Source: Oceanobacillus sp. HTM 045
Lineage (GTDB): Bacteria; Pseudomonadota; Alphaproteobacteria; Rhodobacterales; Rhodobacteraceae
Reading direction: 5' to 3'
Assembly (NCBI GenBank): GCA_009733745.1
Contig: WNWL01000010.1
Coordinates: forward strand, 1-33,348
Length of the DNA stretch: 33,348 bases
In this document: in pieces, positions 16,781-25,528 of the stretch
Layout of the letters: each line of letters begins with the position of its first letter
Numbering within the stretch: position 1 is the first letter of the stretch
The notes under the pieces: generated by a model
The model's input: the letters and a program-made list of their open reading frames with translations, nothing else
Databases searched by the model: none
What the model was told of the DNA's origin: nothing
Made by a program: the position numbers and the translations under genes

Positions 16781-19254
16781 TGTTAGAAGTTGAAGAAGGT
16801 TGGCTTCAAATAAGGAAAGAGCAGGCTCTCGCCTTCGGTAAGCCAGTGCCATCTGGCTTCGTTGTTCGCCAGGGGTCAACCGCGATGCGGGAAGGATCCC
16901 CAAACAAGAAACGCGACAGGCCCGAACGAGACCGTTTGGTTGAGCAGGGTATTCTCGTCCCCGATGAGAATCCGGCACTCTTTCGTTTCAGCGTCGATCA
17001 TGTGTTCAACAGTCAGAGCCGTGCGGCGGGAGTGGTTATCGACGGAAATAGCAATGGCAGTCATTGGCAACCCGCAACGATGAGCCTTCCCACACATGTC
17101 GAGTCGCGGGGACTTTTCACGAGACCAGAGGTTGAAGAGGCGATGGATGCCTTTGATCGCTACAGTAAGAACGGCGAAGACAGCGAAGTATTCCGCCACT
17201 TCGGAGATCCGCGGGACTACTGGGTGAGGTCCAGCCGCGACCGTGAGAACCGCGTCTACCCCAGCAAGCCGCTCGTGGGATACCTTCTGAAGAATACTGA
17301 GCTGAATGGTGGTTGGGGCCAAAAAGCTGACGCGGCAGCCAGGCTTCACAACTCCGGCTTCATTATCGTTGATCACGCGGATGAGCCTGTCCAAGCGCCC
17401 GAACGATACGAGCATCTAATTTCAGGCGCTGATCGCATCAGGCTTTGCGCATTCAATTACTTTATCGAGCCGGCTCGGGAGAAATGTCTGAAGACGGTGA
17501 CGATACGTGCTGGAGACCTGGCCAGCGCAATGGGGCTGAAGAACGCTTTCCCAAATATCTGCCAAACTCTCGGTGGCGAGAAGCTTCAGCAGCTAGCGCT
17601 AGTGCAGCCGCCCACAATTTCAGGGCCGAATCCTAGCAGCTCAACAACATTTACCTACCAACTTGGATCTAAATCGGAAGCGGACACAATGGACCAAGCG
17701 AGCACGACGATATCGGCGTCCGCAACCAACCTCATCCTTTACGGGCCGCCGGGGACCGGGAAGACCTTCACCACAGCGGCGGAGGCGGTGCGGCTCTGTG
17801 GTGAGCCAGTCCCGCAGGATCGGGCCGAACTCATGGCGGTCTACCAGAGGCTCGTGGCGGCCGGGCGCATTGAGTTCGTCACATTCCACCAGTCGATGTC
17901 TTACGAGGATTTCGTCGAAGGTCGGCAGCCCATGACCGGGGTGGATGGAGACAGCGAGGCGGAGTCTGCCGGCTTCCGGCTCGAAACGGTCCAAGGGGTA
18001 TTCAGGCGGATCGCGAAGCGCGCGGAGACCAGCCGTGGCCGCTCATCGGGCGATGACATGATCAGGCTAGAGGGCCGCCAAGTCTTCAAGATGTCGATCG
18101 GCGAAGCGAACAATCCCGAGGACGCGCACTTGTTCGAGAAAGCGATAGAGGGCGGCTACACACTTCTCGGCTTCGACGACATCGACTGGAGCGATGAGAA
18201 GTACGCCAGCCGTGAGGCGATCTTCGAGGCCTGCAAGAACCACCGAGACGGCGGCGGCGACATAGATGCAAGATCCGGATGGGTCCAGATGCCCTTTCGA
18301 TTCCGGAACTGGGTCCGGCAAGGCGACATCGTCATCGTGTCGAAGGGAAACCAGCAGTTCCGTGCCATCGGGGAATTCGTCGGCGACTACGAGTTCGAGC
18401 CACGGCCGGAAGGGGGCTATGCCCACCGGCGCGCGGTGCGATGGCTTTGGGTGGATCGTGACGGGGTACCGGTCAGCGAGATTTACAGCCGCGGCTTCAT
18501 GCAGCAATCGATTTATCTGCTCTACGACAGCGAGCTCAATATTCCTGCTCTTGAGCGCTACATGAATAGCCAGAGGAGCGGCGGGGGTGGCGAGCCCGAT
18601 CAGTTCGTCCTGATTATCGACGAAATCAACCGTGCGAACATCTCCAAGGTCTTCGGCGAACTGATCACTCTTCTCGAGGCCGACAAGCGGCTCAATCAGC
18701 CGAATGCTGTGCGGGTCCGCTTGCCGTACTCTGGGGACGAATTCGGCGTGCCGTCCAACCTGCACATCCTCGGCACGATGAACACCGCCGACCGGTCGAT
18801 CGCGCTTCTCGACACAGCACTCCGGCGCCGGTTCACTTTCCGTGAGATGATGCCCGACGCGTCAATCCTCAAAGACGCTGCCGATAAATGCGGGATCGAC
18901 CTCCCGCGACTGCTCACCACTATCAACGAGCGGATCGAGTATCTTTATGATCGGGAGCATCAAATCGGTCACGCCTACTTCACCGCGTGCCGTTCGCGAG
19001 CCGATGTCGACGAGGTCATGCGCCACAAGGTCATCCCGCTCCTGGCGGAATACTTCTTCGAAGACTGGGCCAAGATCGCGGCGGTGCTCGGCGACCTGGA
19101 AGCGGGTGAAAGCTCGATCATCGGTGGCTTTCTCAAACGTGTGATCCTGAATCCGCCTCCGGGCCTCGAGGACGGCGATGCAGTAGCCCGGTTTCGCTGG
19201 CAGGTTCGATCCGTCGATGAAGGCTTCGACTACAGAAAGTTGGTCGGGCCATGA
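16780..19254 (+). CDS. McrB-type AAA+ GTPase with DUF4357 and inserted EVE-like domain
   Basis: An 824-residue motor of a modification-dependent restriction system. Residues 20-95 resemble DUF4357 (PSGFVVRQGSTA, RDRLVEQGIL, DHVFNSQSRAAGVV). Residues 110-200 (FDRYSKNG, YWVRSSRD, YPSKPLVGYLL, GGWGQKADAAARLHNSGF) recall the N-terminal head domain of ScoMcrA-like enzymes; the next 100 residues are unrecognised. The motor has Walker A GPPGTGKT at 322-329, FHQSMSYEDFVEG, Walker B LIIDEINRAN with D614 and E615, and the McrB signature MNTADRS at 667-673. Between the Walker boxes lies an extra segment, about 427-588 (VFKMSIGEA, RQGDIVIVSKG, AIGEFVGDYEF, VRWLWV), which looks like a PUA/EVE-type fold; EVE domains read modified bases and fusions to McrB are known. 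The start is fixed by the TGATG overlap with the helicase remnant. It overlaps mcrC by ATGA. Confidence 0.9.
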   Translation: MLEVEEGWLQIRKEQALAFGKPVPSGFVVRQGSTAMREGSPNKKRDRPERDRLVEQGILVPDENPALFRFSVDHVFNSQSRAAGVVIDGNSNGSHWQPATMSLPTHVESRGLFTRPEVEEAMDAFDRYSKNGEDSEVFRHFGDPRDYWVRSSRDRENRVYPSKPLVGYLLKNTELNGGWGQKADAAARLHNSGFIIVDHADEPVQAPERYEHLISGADRIRLCAFNYFIEPAREKCLKTVTIRAGDLASAMGLKNAFPNICQTLGGEKLQQLALVQPPTISGPNPSSSTTFTYQLGSKSEADTMDQASTTISASATNLILYGPPGTGKTFTTAAEAVRLCGEPVPQDRAELMAVYQRLVAAGRIEFVTFHQSMSYEDFVEGRQPMTGVDGDSEAESAGFRLETVQGVFRRIAKRAETSRGRSSGDDMIRLEGRQVFKMSIGEANNPEDAHLFEKAIEGGYTLLGFDDIDWSDEKYASREAIFEACKNHRDGGGDIDARSGWVQMPFRFRNWVRQGDIVIVSKGNQQFRAIGEFVGDYEFEPRPEGGYAHRRAVRWLWVDRDGVPVSEIYSRGFMQQSIYLLYDSELNIPALERYMNSQRSGGGGEPDQFVLIIDEINRANISKVFGELITLLEADKRLNQPNAVRVRLPYSGDEFGVPSNLHILGTMNTADRSIALLDTALRRRFTFREMMPDASILKDAADKCGIDLPRLLTTINERIEYLYDREHQIGHAYFTACRSRADVDEVMRHKVIPLLAEYFFEDWAKIAAVLGDLEAGESSIIGGFLKRVILNPPPGLEDGDAVARFRWQVRSVDEGFDYRKLVGP

Positions 19255-20597
19255 TCCGCCGCACGATCCGCGAGTGGGAGCGTATCGCCTACGGGTCCGG
19301 CGACAGCGAAATCCCGGAGACGCAAGCAGACCGGCTTGCCGCGGTTGCGAGGACCTCGACCTTCTCCGGGCGCGGGGGCGAGGGCGTGCTGGAGCACGGG
19401 CGCAAGGGTCTCCGTGCACGTGGCGTCGTTGGCGTTATTGCCACCCCCGGCTGCCAGCTGGAGATCCTGCCAAAGATCGAGGGAGGCGGCGAGAGCGGGG
19501 TGTCGGATGCGGCGCTCCGGCAGCGCCTCATCCACATGCTTGCGGTGACCTACGATCTGCCAATCGAAGCCGGCGCGATGACGCGACTCGGCTGGCAGCG
19601 CGAGACCGTGCTCGAATTTCTGATCCGTCTATTCTGTGCGAAGCTCACCGACGCGGTCCGGCAGGGGATGCCGCGCCACTACCTCGAACACGAAGACGAC
19701 TTGCCTGCGCTTCGCGGACGCCTGGACGTGAGACGGCAGTTCTCAACGCTCGCGGTCTCACCACAAAAGCTCGCATGCCGTTTCGATGCCCTTTCGCCCG
19801 ACATTGCTCTGAACCAGGTCATGCGGGCGGCGGTTCGCAAGCTGTCGCGCCTGTCCGCCGCACCGGACAACCAACGTGCGCTGCGTGAACTGAGTTTCGT
19901 GTACGCTGACGTAGACGACGTTCCCCCGAACGCCCTCCGCTGGGACCGGATCGTCCTGGACCGCACCAATCGTCGTTGGCGGGATCTTCTGTCTCTCGCG
20001 CACCTCATTCTATCGGATCGGCACCAGCAGACGAGCGCGGGGACGATCGACGGTCACGCGCTGCTCTTCGAGATGAACGTCTTGTTCGAAGCATATGTCG
20101 AACGGGTTCTGTCGCGTGCGCTGGCCGGCACGGGCTTTCATGTGACGTCGCAAGGCGGCCATCGGAACTGTCTCTACGAAGGCGAGACCGGGCGCTTCCG
20201 CACAAGGCCGGACCTCATCGTTCGGCAGGGCGAGAGGATCGCGCTGATCATCGACACCAAGTGGAAGCGCATGACGCCTCGGATCGACGATCCGAAGCAG
20301 GGGGTCAGCCAGGCGGACGTCTACCAGTTGATGGCGTATGGCAGGCTATACGATTGCCCGGACGTCGTGTTGCTGTACCCCCATCATGGCGACCTGCCGC
20401 CAGATCCGATCCGGCGCCGATTTTCGATCGGGAAAAGGGGGGCTGAGGACACGCTGTTAGTGGCGACACAGGATCTTGCCGGACCACTGCGGAGTCACAA
20501 GGATGCTCTTCGACAACTGGTCCTCGATCACCTGCAGCGTGACGATCGCTCCGAGGCTGCTCCTCATAACAAAGAAGCATTCTTTCATTCTATGTGA
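19251..20597 (+). CDS. McrC-type endonuclease subunit
   Basis: A 448-residue protein of the McrBC 5-methylcytosine restriction subunit C family (COG4268-like). The N-terminal 120 residues contain GVVGVIATPGCQLEILPKI, typical of the region that docks on the McrB ring. The middle holds RQGMPRHYLEHEDDLPALRG and LDVRRQFS, also family signatures. The PD-(D/E)xK nuclease core shows D321 (TRPDLIV) and D335-x-K337 (IIDTKWK), followed by QADVYQLMAYG, a QxxxY element. All expected catalytic residues are present, so it should cut DNA. It would act in a complex with the preceding McrB, which would supply GTP-driven translocation and target recognition through its N-terminal and inserted domains. It overlaps mcrB by ATGA and is the last gene of the array; a 588-base gap follows. 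Confidence 0.93.
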   Translation: MIRRTIREWERIAYGSGDSEIPETQADRLAAVARTSTFSGRGGEGVLEHGRKGLRARGVVGVIATPGCQLEILPKIEGGGESGVSDAALRQRLIHMLAVTYDLPIEAGAMTRLGWQRETVLEFLIRLFCAKLTDAVRQGMPRHYLEHEDDLPALRGRLDVRRQFSTLAVSPQKLACRFDALSPDIALNQVMRAAVRKLSRLSAAPDNQRALRELSFVYADVDDVPPNALRWDRIVLDRTNRRWRDLLSLAHLILSDRHQQTSAGTIDGHALLFEMNVLFEAYVERVLSRALAGTGFHVTSQGGHRNCLYEGETGRFRTRPDLIVRQGERIALIIDTKWKRMTPRIDDPKQGVSQADVYQLMAYGRLYDCPDVVLLYPHHGDLPPDPIRRRFSIGKRGAEDTLLVATQDLAGPLRSHKDALRQLVLDHLQRDDRSEAAPHNKEAFFHSM

Positions 20598-21185
20598 ATG
20601 GTTTATCCTGCACCTGAGCACGCTGCCGAAGCTGCCATCGAACCAGAGAACGTTGGATCCCAGTCCCGCTCCCTCCGCCACTCAACCCTGCGAACCTGTT
20701 CTCTGTCCCAGCTCCGCGCCGGAAATTTCCCTTGTTTTCAAGGGTTATAGGCAGCGAGCTGTTCACTGCCCTCCGCGCCTGAACGCCTTGAAACGCTCTC
20801 TTGGGGCCGACTTTCTCCAAACCTGTTGACTGCGCCAATCCAGTGAACAGCTTCTCGAGCCGTTGATTTAAAATGGTTTTCCCTCAGGCGAAGCTGTTGC
20901 CTTTGATTCCGGTCGCACTCGGTCGAACGTGACCCGGGTCGAACTATTCTCTGCGATGCACTAGCGAGACCCCTTGTGCTCCTTACTTGTCCCGAACGGG
21001 CGGAGTGTGGTCATTCGCTGCGCTCGATGCGAAGGTCTGTTCCGCGCCAAGAAGAGACATCTTGTTCGAATGGCACGCTTATCACTCTAAGTAGAAGAAA
21101 GCTGATGTGTAAGGCGGGCGAAAAGCTTGCAGAAATGTCGCGACGCTCGGCTGTAGCCCCGGGTCGCCTCCGCACAGCGCACCTA
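20598..21185. other. Gap between convergent genes, no supportable gene
   Basis: This 588-base stretch separates the end of the McrC gene from the end of the SARP regulator, which faces it. No frame here looks like a protein. It holds a short hairpin at 20729-20744 (CCCTTG, four T, CAAGGG), which lacks a following T-run on either strand and so is not a convincing terminator. It also holds a 12-base inverted repeat, AGCTGTTCACTG at 20757-20768 and CAGTGAACAGCT at 20841-20852. It may be the debris of an older insertion. Confidence 0.5.
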
Positions 21186-23240
21186 CTACGCTTCAGACTT
21201 TTGCATCCCCAAGCTGCGACCCGCTTTGACAAGCGTCCGACGCAGCGGCTCTTTCAAGTGATAGGCTCCCAAGAAGTCGCTCAAACCGTAAGACGCCCGA
21301 AGTGTGCGGACTGTTCTGAGTTCCTTCGACGCGTCTGCGAGCTTTCCGCACGCCGCGAGGATCAACACCGCCAGTCCGCGAGCCTGAACATGAGCGTTCG
21401 GAGATGATGTAAGACTTCGCGCTGCCGTCGCCGCAGCATCCAAGTTGCCCAAGCGGAGGTTGCTGACCGCCTGAACACCATGCATTGCGTAGCGCCAAGG
21501 ATCGAAAGGGCTTAGTCTCGCGGCCAAGTCACTTTCCGCGATCGCGAGCTTGGCGTCGCCGCTGAGGCATTCCGCAAAGGAGCGAGCATGATGGGCGAGC
21601 GCATAGCTCGGCGAGTGCTCTATCGCACGGTCGATCAGGCTTTTCGCTTCGCTCGCGTCGCCAGACATCCAGAGCACGCGGGCCATCGACCACTGCGACC
21701 CTGGATCACGCGGGTCCGAGTGAAGCCCTTGCGCGGCAGCGTCGAAAGCGCGGCTCAGCTCATTTGATCGGTCCTCCGGATGAAACGCGAAGGCATTCAT
21801 CCAGTGTGCGTATGACTTTGCCGCGTGGCACCTGGAAAATGAAGGATCGAGCTTCACCGCCTGATCGAAGTGGCCGAGTGCGATTTCGTTGTCCTCGCTC
21901 TTGAAGCGATGCAAATGCCAGAGACCGCGATGATGTGAAGCCCATGCCGATGCGCAACTAGCAGGATCACTTGTCGCGATCGCGCACTCCGACCGCTCCA
22001 ATTCGCCGGCGAGTGCCGAGACAATCAATGGACCGATCTCCGCGGAAGCCTCGTGGACGGCCCGTTCGTGGACGGAGAAGACCTGCGCCCAAACCAAGCG
22101 GTGGTCGCGGTTTCTTGCCAGTTGAAGACGAATGTCCAAGCGCGATCGCCGCTCCTCGAGCTCGATCGAGCAGATGTAGTCGGCGCTGACATTGGATCCG
22201 ATGGTCCGGTGGCCCAGCCCGCGACCGATCAGCATCAGCACGGTATCGGGAGAGATGACATGGAACAGCCTCTGTGTTGCCAACCCAACGGCGACGTCGC
22301 GTGCGAGGTTCCTCGCGAACGGCTCCGAAGCGCGGCCCGAGGCCAAAGATGGCATGACGGCAATGATCGGCCGCGCTCGCGCGGCGCTCGACACTGCGTC
22401 ACCTCTCGCTGAAAACGATCCGACGTTCCGTGGTGGACGAGAACGAACCGAGGCGGCTACGCTTGGTGGCAGCTCTGCGATTCTGCTCCGCATCTCCTCG
22501 AGTTTTTCCGTTTCGATCTGTTCCTCACGGTAGATTTTGAGAGTATTCTGAAGATGTCGCCTTGCATCGTTCAGTAAACGAGCTTTCGCGAGCGATTCAA
22601 TTAGCGCGACATGTGCATCGTCCTCATAGGGCGACTGATCAATAACCCTGCGCAGCACATCGTTTCGGGCCGGTGAGCCGCAGGGCAATTCATCCGCCAA
22701 GGCCTTCAGAACGCTCAGATGCAGGATCGAGACCTCGGAGCGGTGTCGCTCAAGCCAGTTCTCGAACCTTGGCGTTGCGAACGGCTCGATGTCGGCCATG
22801 AAGAGTCCGGTCATGCTCGCATCCGCCCGCGCAAGCGCATCTACGCCTCCAGATGCCAACGCGGACTTTGCGAGATGACGGAACTGGTCGAGATCAACGA
22901 ACGCAGCGGTCCGATCGATCGAGAGCCACGGGCCCTCGCAGCAAAAGAGTGTTCGATTGCTCGCGATGCTCGACCTGATCTTCGACAAGCACCATCGAAG
23001 CTCGCGCCGCGGATCGCGGGCGCCATCCCAAAGGAGATCGCAAAGATCCGAACGCTGAACGGGCGATCTGGCGACCGACAGGATAGCGATGAGGCCCCTT
23101 ATCTTACGGGAGTGTGGGAGCGCAATTTCACGATCGCGGAGAGAAACGGAAAAGCGACCGAGCAGCCGGATTTGAACGATGTCCGACGTCTCGCAACTAC
23201 ACGGCACTCGTGCATCGGCAGCTTGTTGGGCAACTCCCAT
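21186..23240 (-). CDS. SARP/BTAD transcriptional regulator with TPR repeats
   Basis: A 684-residue regulator. Residues 20-105 form an OmpR-like winged helix of the SARP type (IRLLGRFSVSLRDREIAL, RKIRGLIAILSVA, LCDLLWDGARDPRRELRWCLSKIRS). A bacterial transcriptional activator domain follows to about 260 (NWLERHRSEVSILHLSVLKAL, LIESLAKARLLNDARRHLQ). Residues 290-420 resemble the TolB-like domain found in adenylate-cyclase-like regulators (RPIIAVMPSLASG, FARNLARDVAVGLATQRLFH, DYICSIELEERRSRLDIRLQL). The rest is tetratricopeptide repeats (ALGHFDQAVKLDPSFSRCHA, AKSLIDRAIEHSPSYALAHH). The start at ATG 23240 is the only one before the winged helix, though its ribosome binding site is weak. It diverges from SBP56 and is its likely regulator; what it senses is unknown. 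No membrane segment or signal peptide is visible. Confidence 0.86.
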   Translation of the reverse strand: MGVAQQAADARVPCSCETSDIVQIRLLGRFSVSLRDREIALPHSRKIRGLIAILSVARSPVQRSDLCDLLWDGARDPRRELRWCLSKIRSSIASNRTLFCCEGPWLSIDRTAAFVDLDQFRHLAKSALASGGVDALARADASMTGLFMADIEPFATPRFENWLERHRSEVSILHLSVLKALADELPCGSPARNDVLRRVIDQSPYEDDAHVALIESLAKARLLNDARRHLQNTLKIYREEQIETEKLEEMRSRIAELPPSVAASVRSRPPRNVGSFSARGDAVSSAARARPIIAVMPSLASGRASEPFARNLARDVAVGLATQRLFHVISPDTVLMLIGRGLGHRTIGSNVSADYICSIELEERRSRLDIRLQLARNRDHRLVWAQVFSVHERAVHEASAEIGPLIVSALAGELERSECAIATSDPASCASAWASHHRGLWHLHRFKSEDNEIALGHFDQAVKLDPSFSRCHAAKSYAHWMNAFAFHPEDRSNELSRAFDAAAQGLHSDPRDPGSQWSMARVLWMSGDASEAKSLIDRAIEHSPSYALAHHARSFAECLSGDAKLAIAESDLAARLSPFDPWRYAMHGVQAVSNLRLGNLDAAATAARSLTSSPNAHVQARGLAVLILAACGKLADASKELRTVRTLRASYGLSDFLGAYHLKEPLRRTLVKAGRSLGMQKSEA

Positions 23241-23377
23241 GACGAATCCAACGTTCGTTCCAACGCTTCACGACTAGACGTGGTGCTGCAAACGGTGGGC
23301 CAAGCTTAGCACGACCGGTCCGCGCGATGAAGCATGCGGCCGGGCTTCGCTGCCCGCGCCGAGCGGAGGAGCAACCC
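23241..23377. promoter_or_regulatory. Divergent promoter region with repeated heptamer TCCAACG
   Basis: These 137 bases lie between the SARP regulator and SBP56 genes. The word TCCAACG occurs twice in the same direction at 23247-23253 and 23259-23265, 12 bases apart start to start. SARP proteins are known to bind direct heptamer repeats about one helical turn apart, so this is a candidate site, but it lies right next to the regulator's own start codon. I could not pick confident -35 and -10 boxes. Confidence 0.3.
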
Positions 23378-24772
23378 ATGGTGACCCTGACACCCGATCC
23401 GTCCTTCTATCCCTCACCAAGGATGGCACAGAAGGCGCCTCCAGAGCAGCTAGCCTATGTCGCATCGTTCGACCCGGAGCGGCAGAAACCGGACGCGCTC
23501 GCCGTCGTCGATGTCGATCCGAAATCCCCAACCTATTCGCAGATCGTCGGGCAGACCGAGATGCCCAACCTCGGCGATGAACTGCACCATTTCGGCTGGA
23601 ACGCCTGCTCCTCGTGCTTGTGCCCGAACGCTCCGCATCCACACACGGAGCGGCGGTATCTCGTCGTCCCCGGGCTGCGGTCGTCGCGCCTCTACATCCT
23701 CGACACCAAGGGCAGCGAGCGGCAGCCAAAGCTTGTCAAGGCGATCGAGCCCGAAGAGATCGCCGAAAAAGCCGACTACTCGCGCATCCACACGATCCAT
23801 TGTGGCCCCGAAGGAATCTATGCGAATGCCCTCGCCGACGCGGAAGGCAATGCACCGGGCGGCATCATGCTGCTTGATCACGAAACATTCGAGGTGCGCG
23901 GGCAGTGGGAGATCGACCGCGGCCCGCAGCAGCTCGCTTACGATTTCTGGTGGCATCTTGGGCACGACACCATGATCACGTCGGAATGGGGCTTGCCCGA
24001 GACATTCGAGAACGGGCTCGTCCCCGAAGTTTTGCTCGGCTCGGGCTACGGCCGGCATCTGCATTTCTGGGACCTGCATACCCGGAAGCACCAGCAGACA
24101 ATAGACTTCGGCAAGGAGCACCAGCTGGTCTTCGAGCTTCGCCCCGCCCATGATCCGACCAAGGCATACGGTTTCGTCGGCTGCGTGATCAGCCTCAAGG
24201 ACCTGTCATCCTCGATCTGGACCTGGTATCGCGACGGCGACAAGTGGGCAGTGAAGAAGACGATCGAAATCCCTGCCGAGCCCGCTGACCCAGACCAGCT
24301 CCCGCCCGTGCTGCAAGGGTTCAAGGCCGTCGCACCTCTTGTTACGGACATCGATCTGTCGATGGACGACAGGTTTCTGTACGTATCATGCTGGGGAACC
24401 GGCGACATGATCCAGTATGAAGTTTCCGACCCAATGGCGCCGAAGGAGACGGGCCGGGTGCGGATCGGAGGGATCGTCAACCGAGCAACGCACCCGAAGG
24501 CTGGCAAGCTCTCTCTCAACGGAGGCCCGCAGATGGTCGAGATCAGCCGCGACGGGCGCCGCGTCTATTTCACGAACTCGCTCTACGGCGCGGTCGATCC
24601 GCAATTCTATCCGGACGGAATCGACGGCTGGATGGTCAAGCTCGATGTGGGCGAGAATGGCGGCATCGCCTTCGACGAGTCGTTTTTCATCGAATGGCCA
24701 GATGGTCGCAGGCCGCATCAGGTTCGGCTCCAGGGCGGTGACTGTTCGTCGGATTCCTATTGCTATCCTTGA
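23378..24772 (+). CDS. Selenium-binding protein SBP56 / methanethiol oxidase family
   Basis: A 464-residue beta-propeller protein, the usual length for SBP56. Family marks include DPSFYPSPRMA near the start, ELHHFGWNACSSCLC with the conserved Cys pair, PGLRSSRLYILDTK, HTIHCGPEGIYANALAD, MITSEWGLPETFENG, GYGRHLHFWDL, YVSCWGTGDMIQYEVSD and the terminal PHQVRLQGGDCSSDSYCYP. Bacterial members (MtoX) oxidise methanethiol to formaldehyde, hydrogen sulphide and hydrogen peroxide using copper. This copy begins at ATG 23378 with AGGAG upstream; a frame start at 23327 adds only unrelated residues. No signal peptide is visible, unlike periplasmic MtoX forms, so it is probably cytoplasmic. It diverges from the SARP regulator and is followed after 24 bases by a membrane protein. 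Sulphur metabolism is likely; the exact substrate is not shown by sequence. Confidence 0.93.
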   Translation: MVTLTPDPSFYPSPRMAQKAPPEQLAYVASFDPERQKPDALAVVDVDPKSPTYSQIVGQTEMPNLGDELHHFGWNACSSCLCPNAPHPHTERRYLVVPGLRSSRLYILDTKGSERQPKLVKAIEPEEIAEKADYSRIHTIHCGPEGIYANALADAEGNAPGGIMLLDHETFEVRGQWEIDRGPQQLAYDFWWHLGHDTMITSEWGLPETFENGLVPEVLLGSGYGRHLHFWDLHTRKHQQTIDFGKEHQLVFELRPAHDPTKAYGFVGCVISLKDLSSSIWTWYRDGDKWAVKKTIEIPAEPADPDQLPPVLQGFKAVAPLVTDIDLSMDDRFLYVSCWGTGDMIQYEVSDPMAPKETGRVRIGGIVNRATHPKAGKLSLNGGPQMVEISRDGRRVYFTNSLYGAVDPQFYPDGIDGWMVKLDVGENGGIAFDESFFIEWPDGRRPHQVRLQGGDCSSDSYCYP

Positions 24773-24796
24773 CCCTGCCTCGGGTGGCGACGTCCC

Positions 24797-25426
24797 GTGC
24801 CGGATAACCTCGCACCGTGGCTTGCGATCGCCGGCCTCGGTGCCTTCCACGGTATCAATCCGGCAATGGGGTGGCTCTTTGCGGTGGCGCTTGGGCTCAA
24901 TCGGCGCAGCCGTGGGATCGTCTGGTCGTCGCTTGTTCCAATCGCGCTGGGGCACGCGATGTCTGTCCTTGCCGTTGTCGAACTTTTTCTGATTTTCGGC
25001 GGCTTCGTCTCGGCCCGACAGCTCGAAGTTGCCGGCGGGCTGATGCTCATCGGCTGGGCCGCCTATCACGTGTGCTACGGGCATCGCAGCCGGGTCCGTG
25101 TCGGAATGACTACGGGGTTCGCAGGGCTTTGCCTCTGGTCCTTTCTCCTGGCGACCAGCCACGGTGCAGGGCTCATGCTGATACCCTTTGTTAGCTCGAT
25201 ATGCTTTCCGGAGCCGTTCGCGCCCGATCTCGACCGTTCAAACTCTTGGGCCTCGGGGCTCCGCGTGATTTCCGTCCATACCGGAGCAATGTTGCTTGTC
25301 ACCGCCACAACGGCGGCGCTCGTCTACGAGGTGGTTGGACTAGCCTTCATACGCCGGGCTTGGCTAAACCTCGATCTCCTTTGGGCAATCTGTCTCGCCG
25401 GTGCAGGCATCTTGCTCTTCCTCTGA
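24797..25426 (+). CDS. Polytopic membrane protein in SBP56 operon
   Basis: A 209-residue hydrophobic protein that starts at GTG 24797, 24 bases after the SBP56 stop. About six membrane segments can be seen, for example APWLAIAGLGAFHG, LVPIALGHAMSVLAVVELF, LMLIGWAAYHVCYG, GLCLWSFLLATSHGAGLMLI, MLLVTATTAALVYEVVG and LLWAICLAGAGILLFL. Motifs HGINPAMGW (first helix), GHA (second) and SHGAG (fourth) place histidines in the membrane, which recalls metal or small-solute carriers such as the RcnA/NicO class, but I cannot assign a family. Co-transcription with SBP56 suggests export or import linked to it, perhaps of copper or a sulphur compound; this is inference. Confidence 0.72.
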   Translation: MPDNLAPWLAIAGLGAFHGINPAMGWLFAVALGLNRRSRGIVWSSLVPIALGHAMSVLAVVELFLIFGGFVSARQLEVAGGLMLIGWAAYHVCYGHRSRVRVGMTTGFAGLCLWSFLLATSHGAGLMLIPFVSSICFPEPFAPDLDRSNSWASGLRVISVHTGAMLLVTATTAALVYEVVGLAFIRRAWLNLDLLWAICLAGAGILLFL

Positions 25427-25528
25427 TGTGAGGTTGGCAAAGCGCTTGGTGCGGCCGAAGGTTCGATCGGACGCGAAGCAGACATCCCGTTGAGTGTCAA
25501 AGAACGGCGGCTCTGGGCCGAAACCTTC

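Noticed and set aside
3249-20597. Assignment to DISARM or BREX
   Set aside because: An SNF2 motor and a WYL regulator recall them, but there is no methylase, DrmA, DrmB, PglZ or BrxC-like gene.
20729-20744. Hairpin CCCTTG-TTTT-CAAGGG as an intrinsic terminator
   Set aside because: The stem is only six pairs and no T-run follows on either strand; it lies 130 bases past mcrC.
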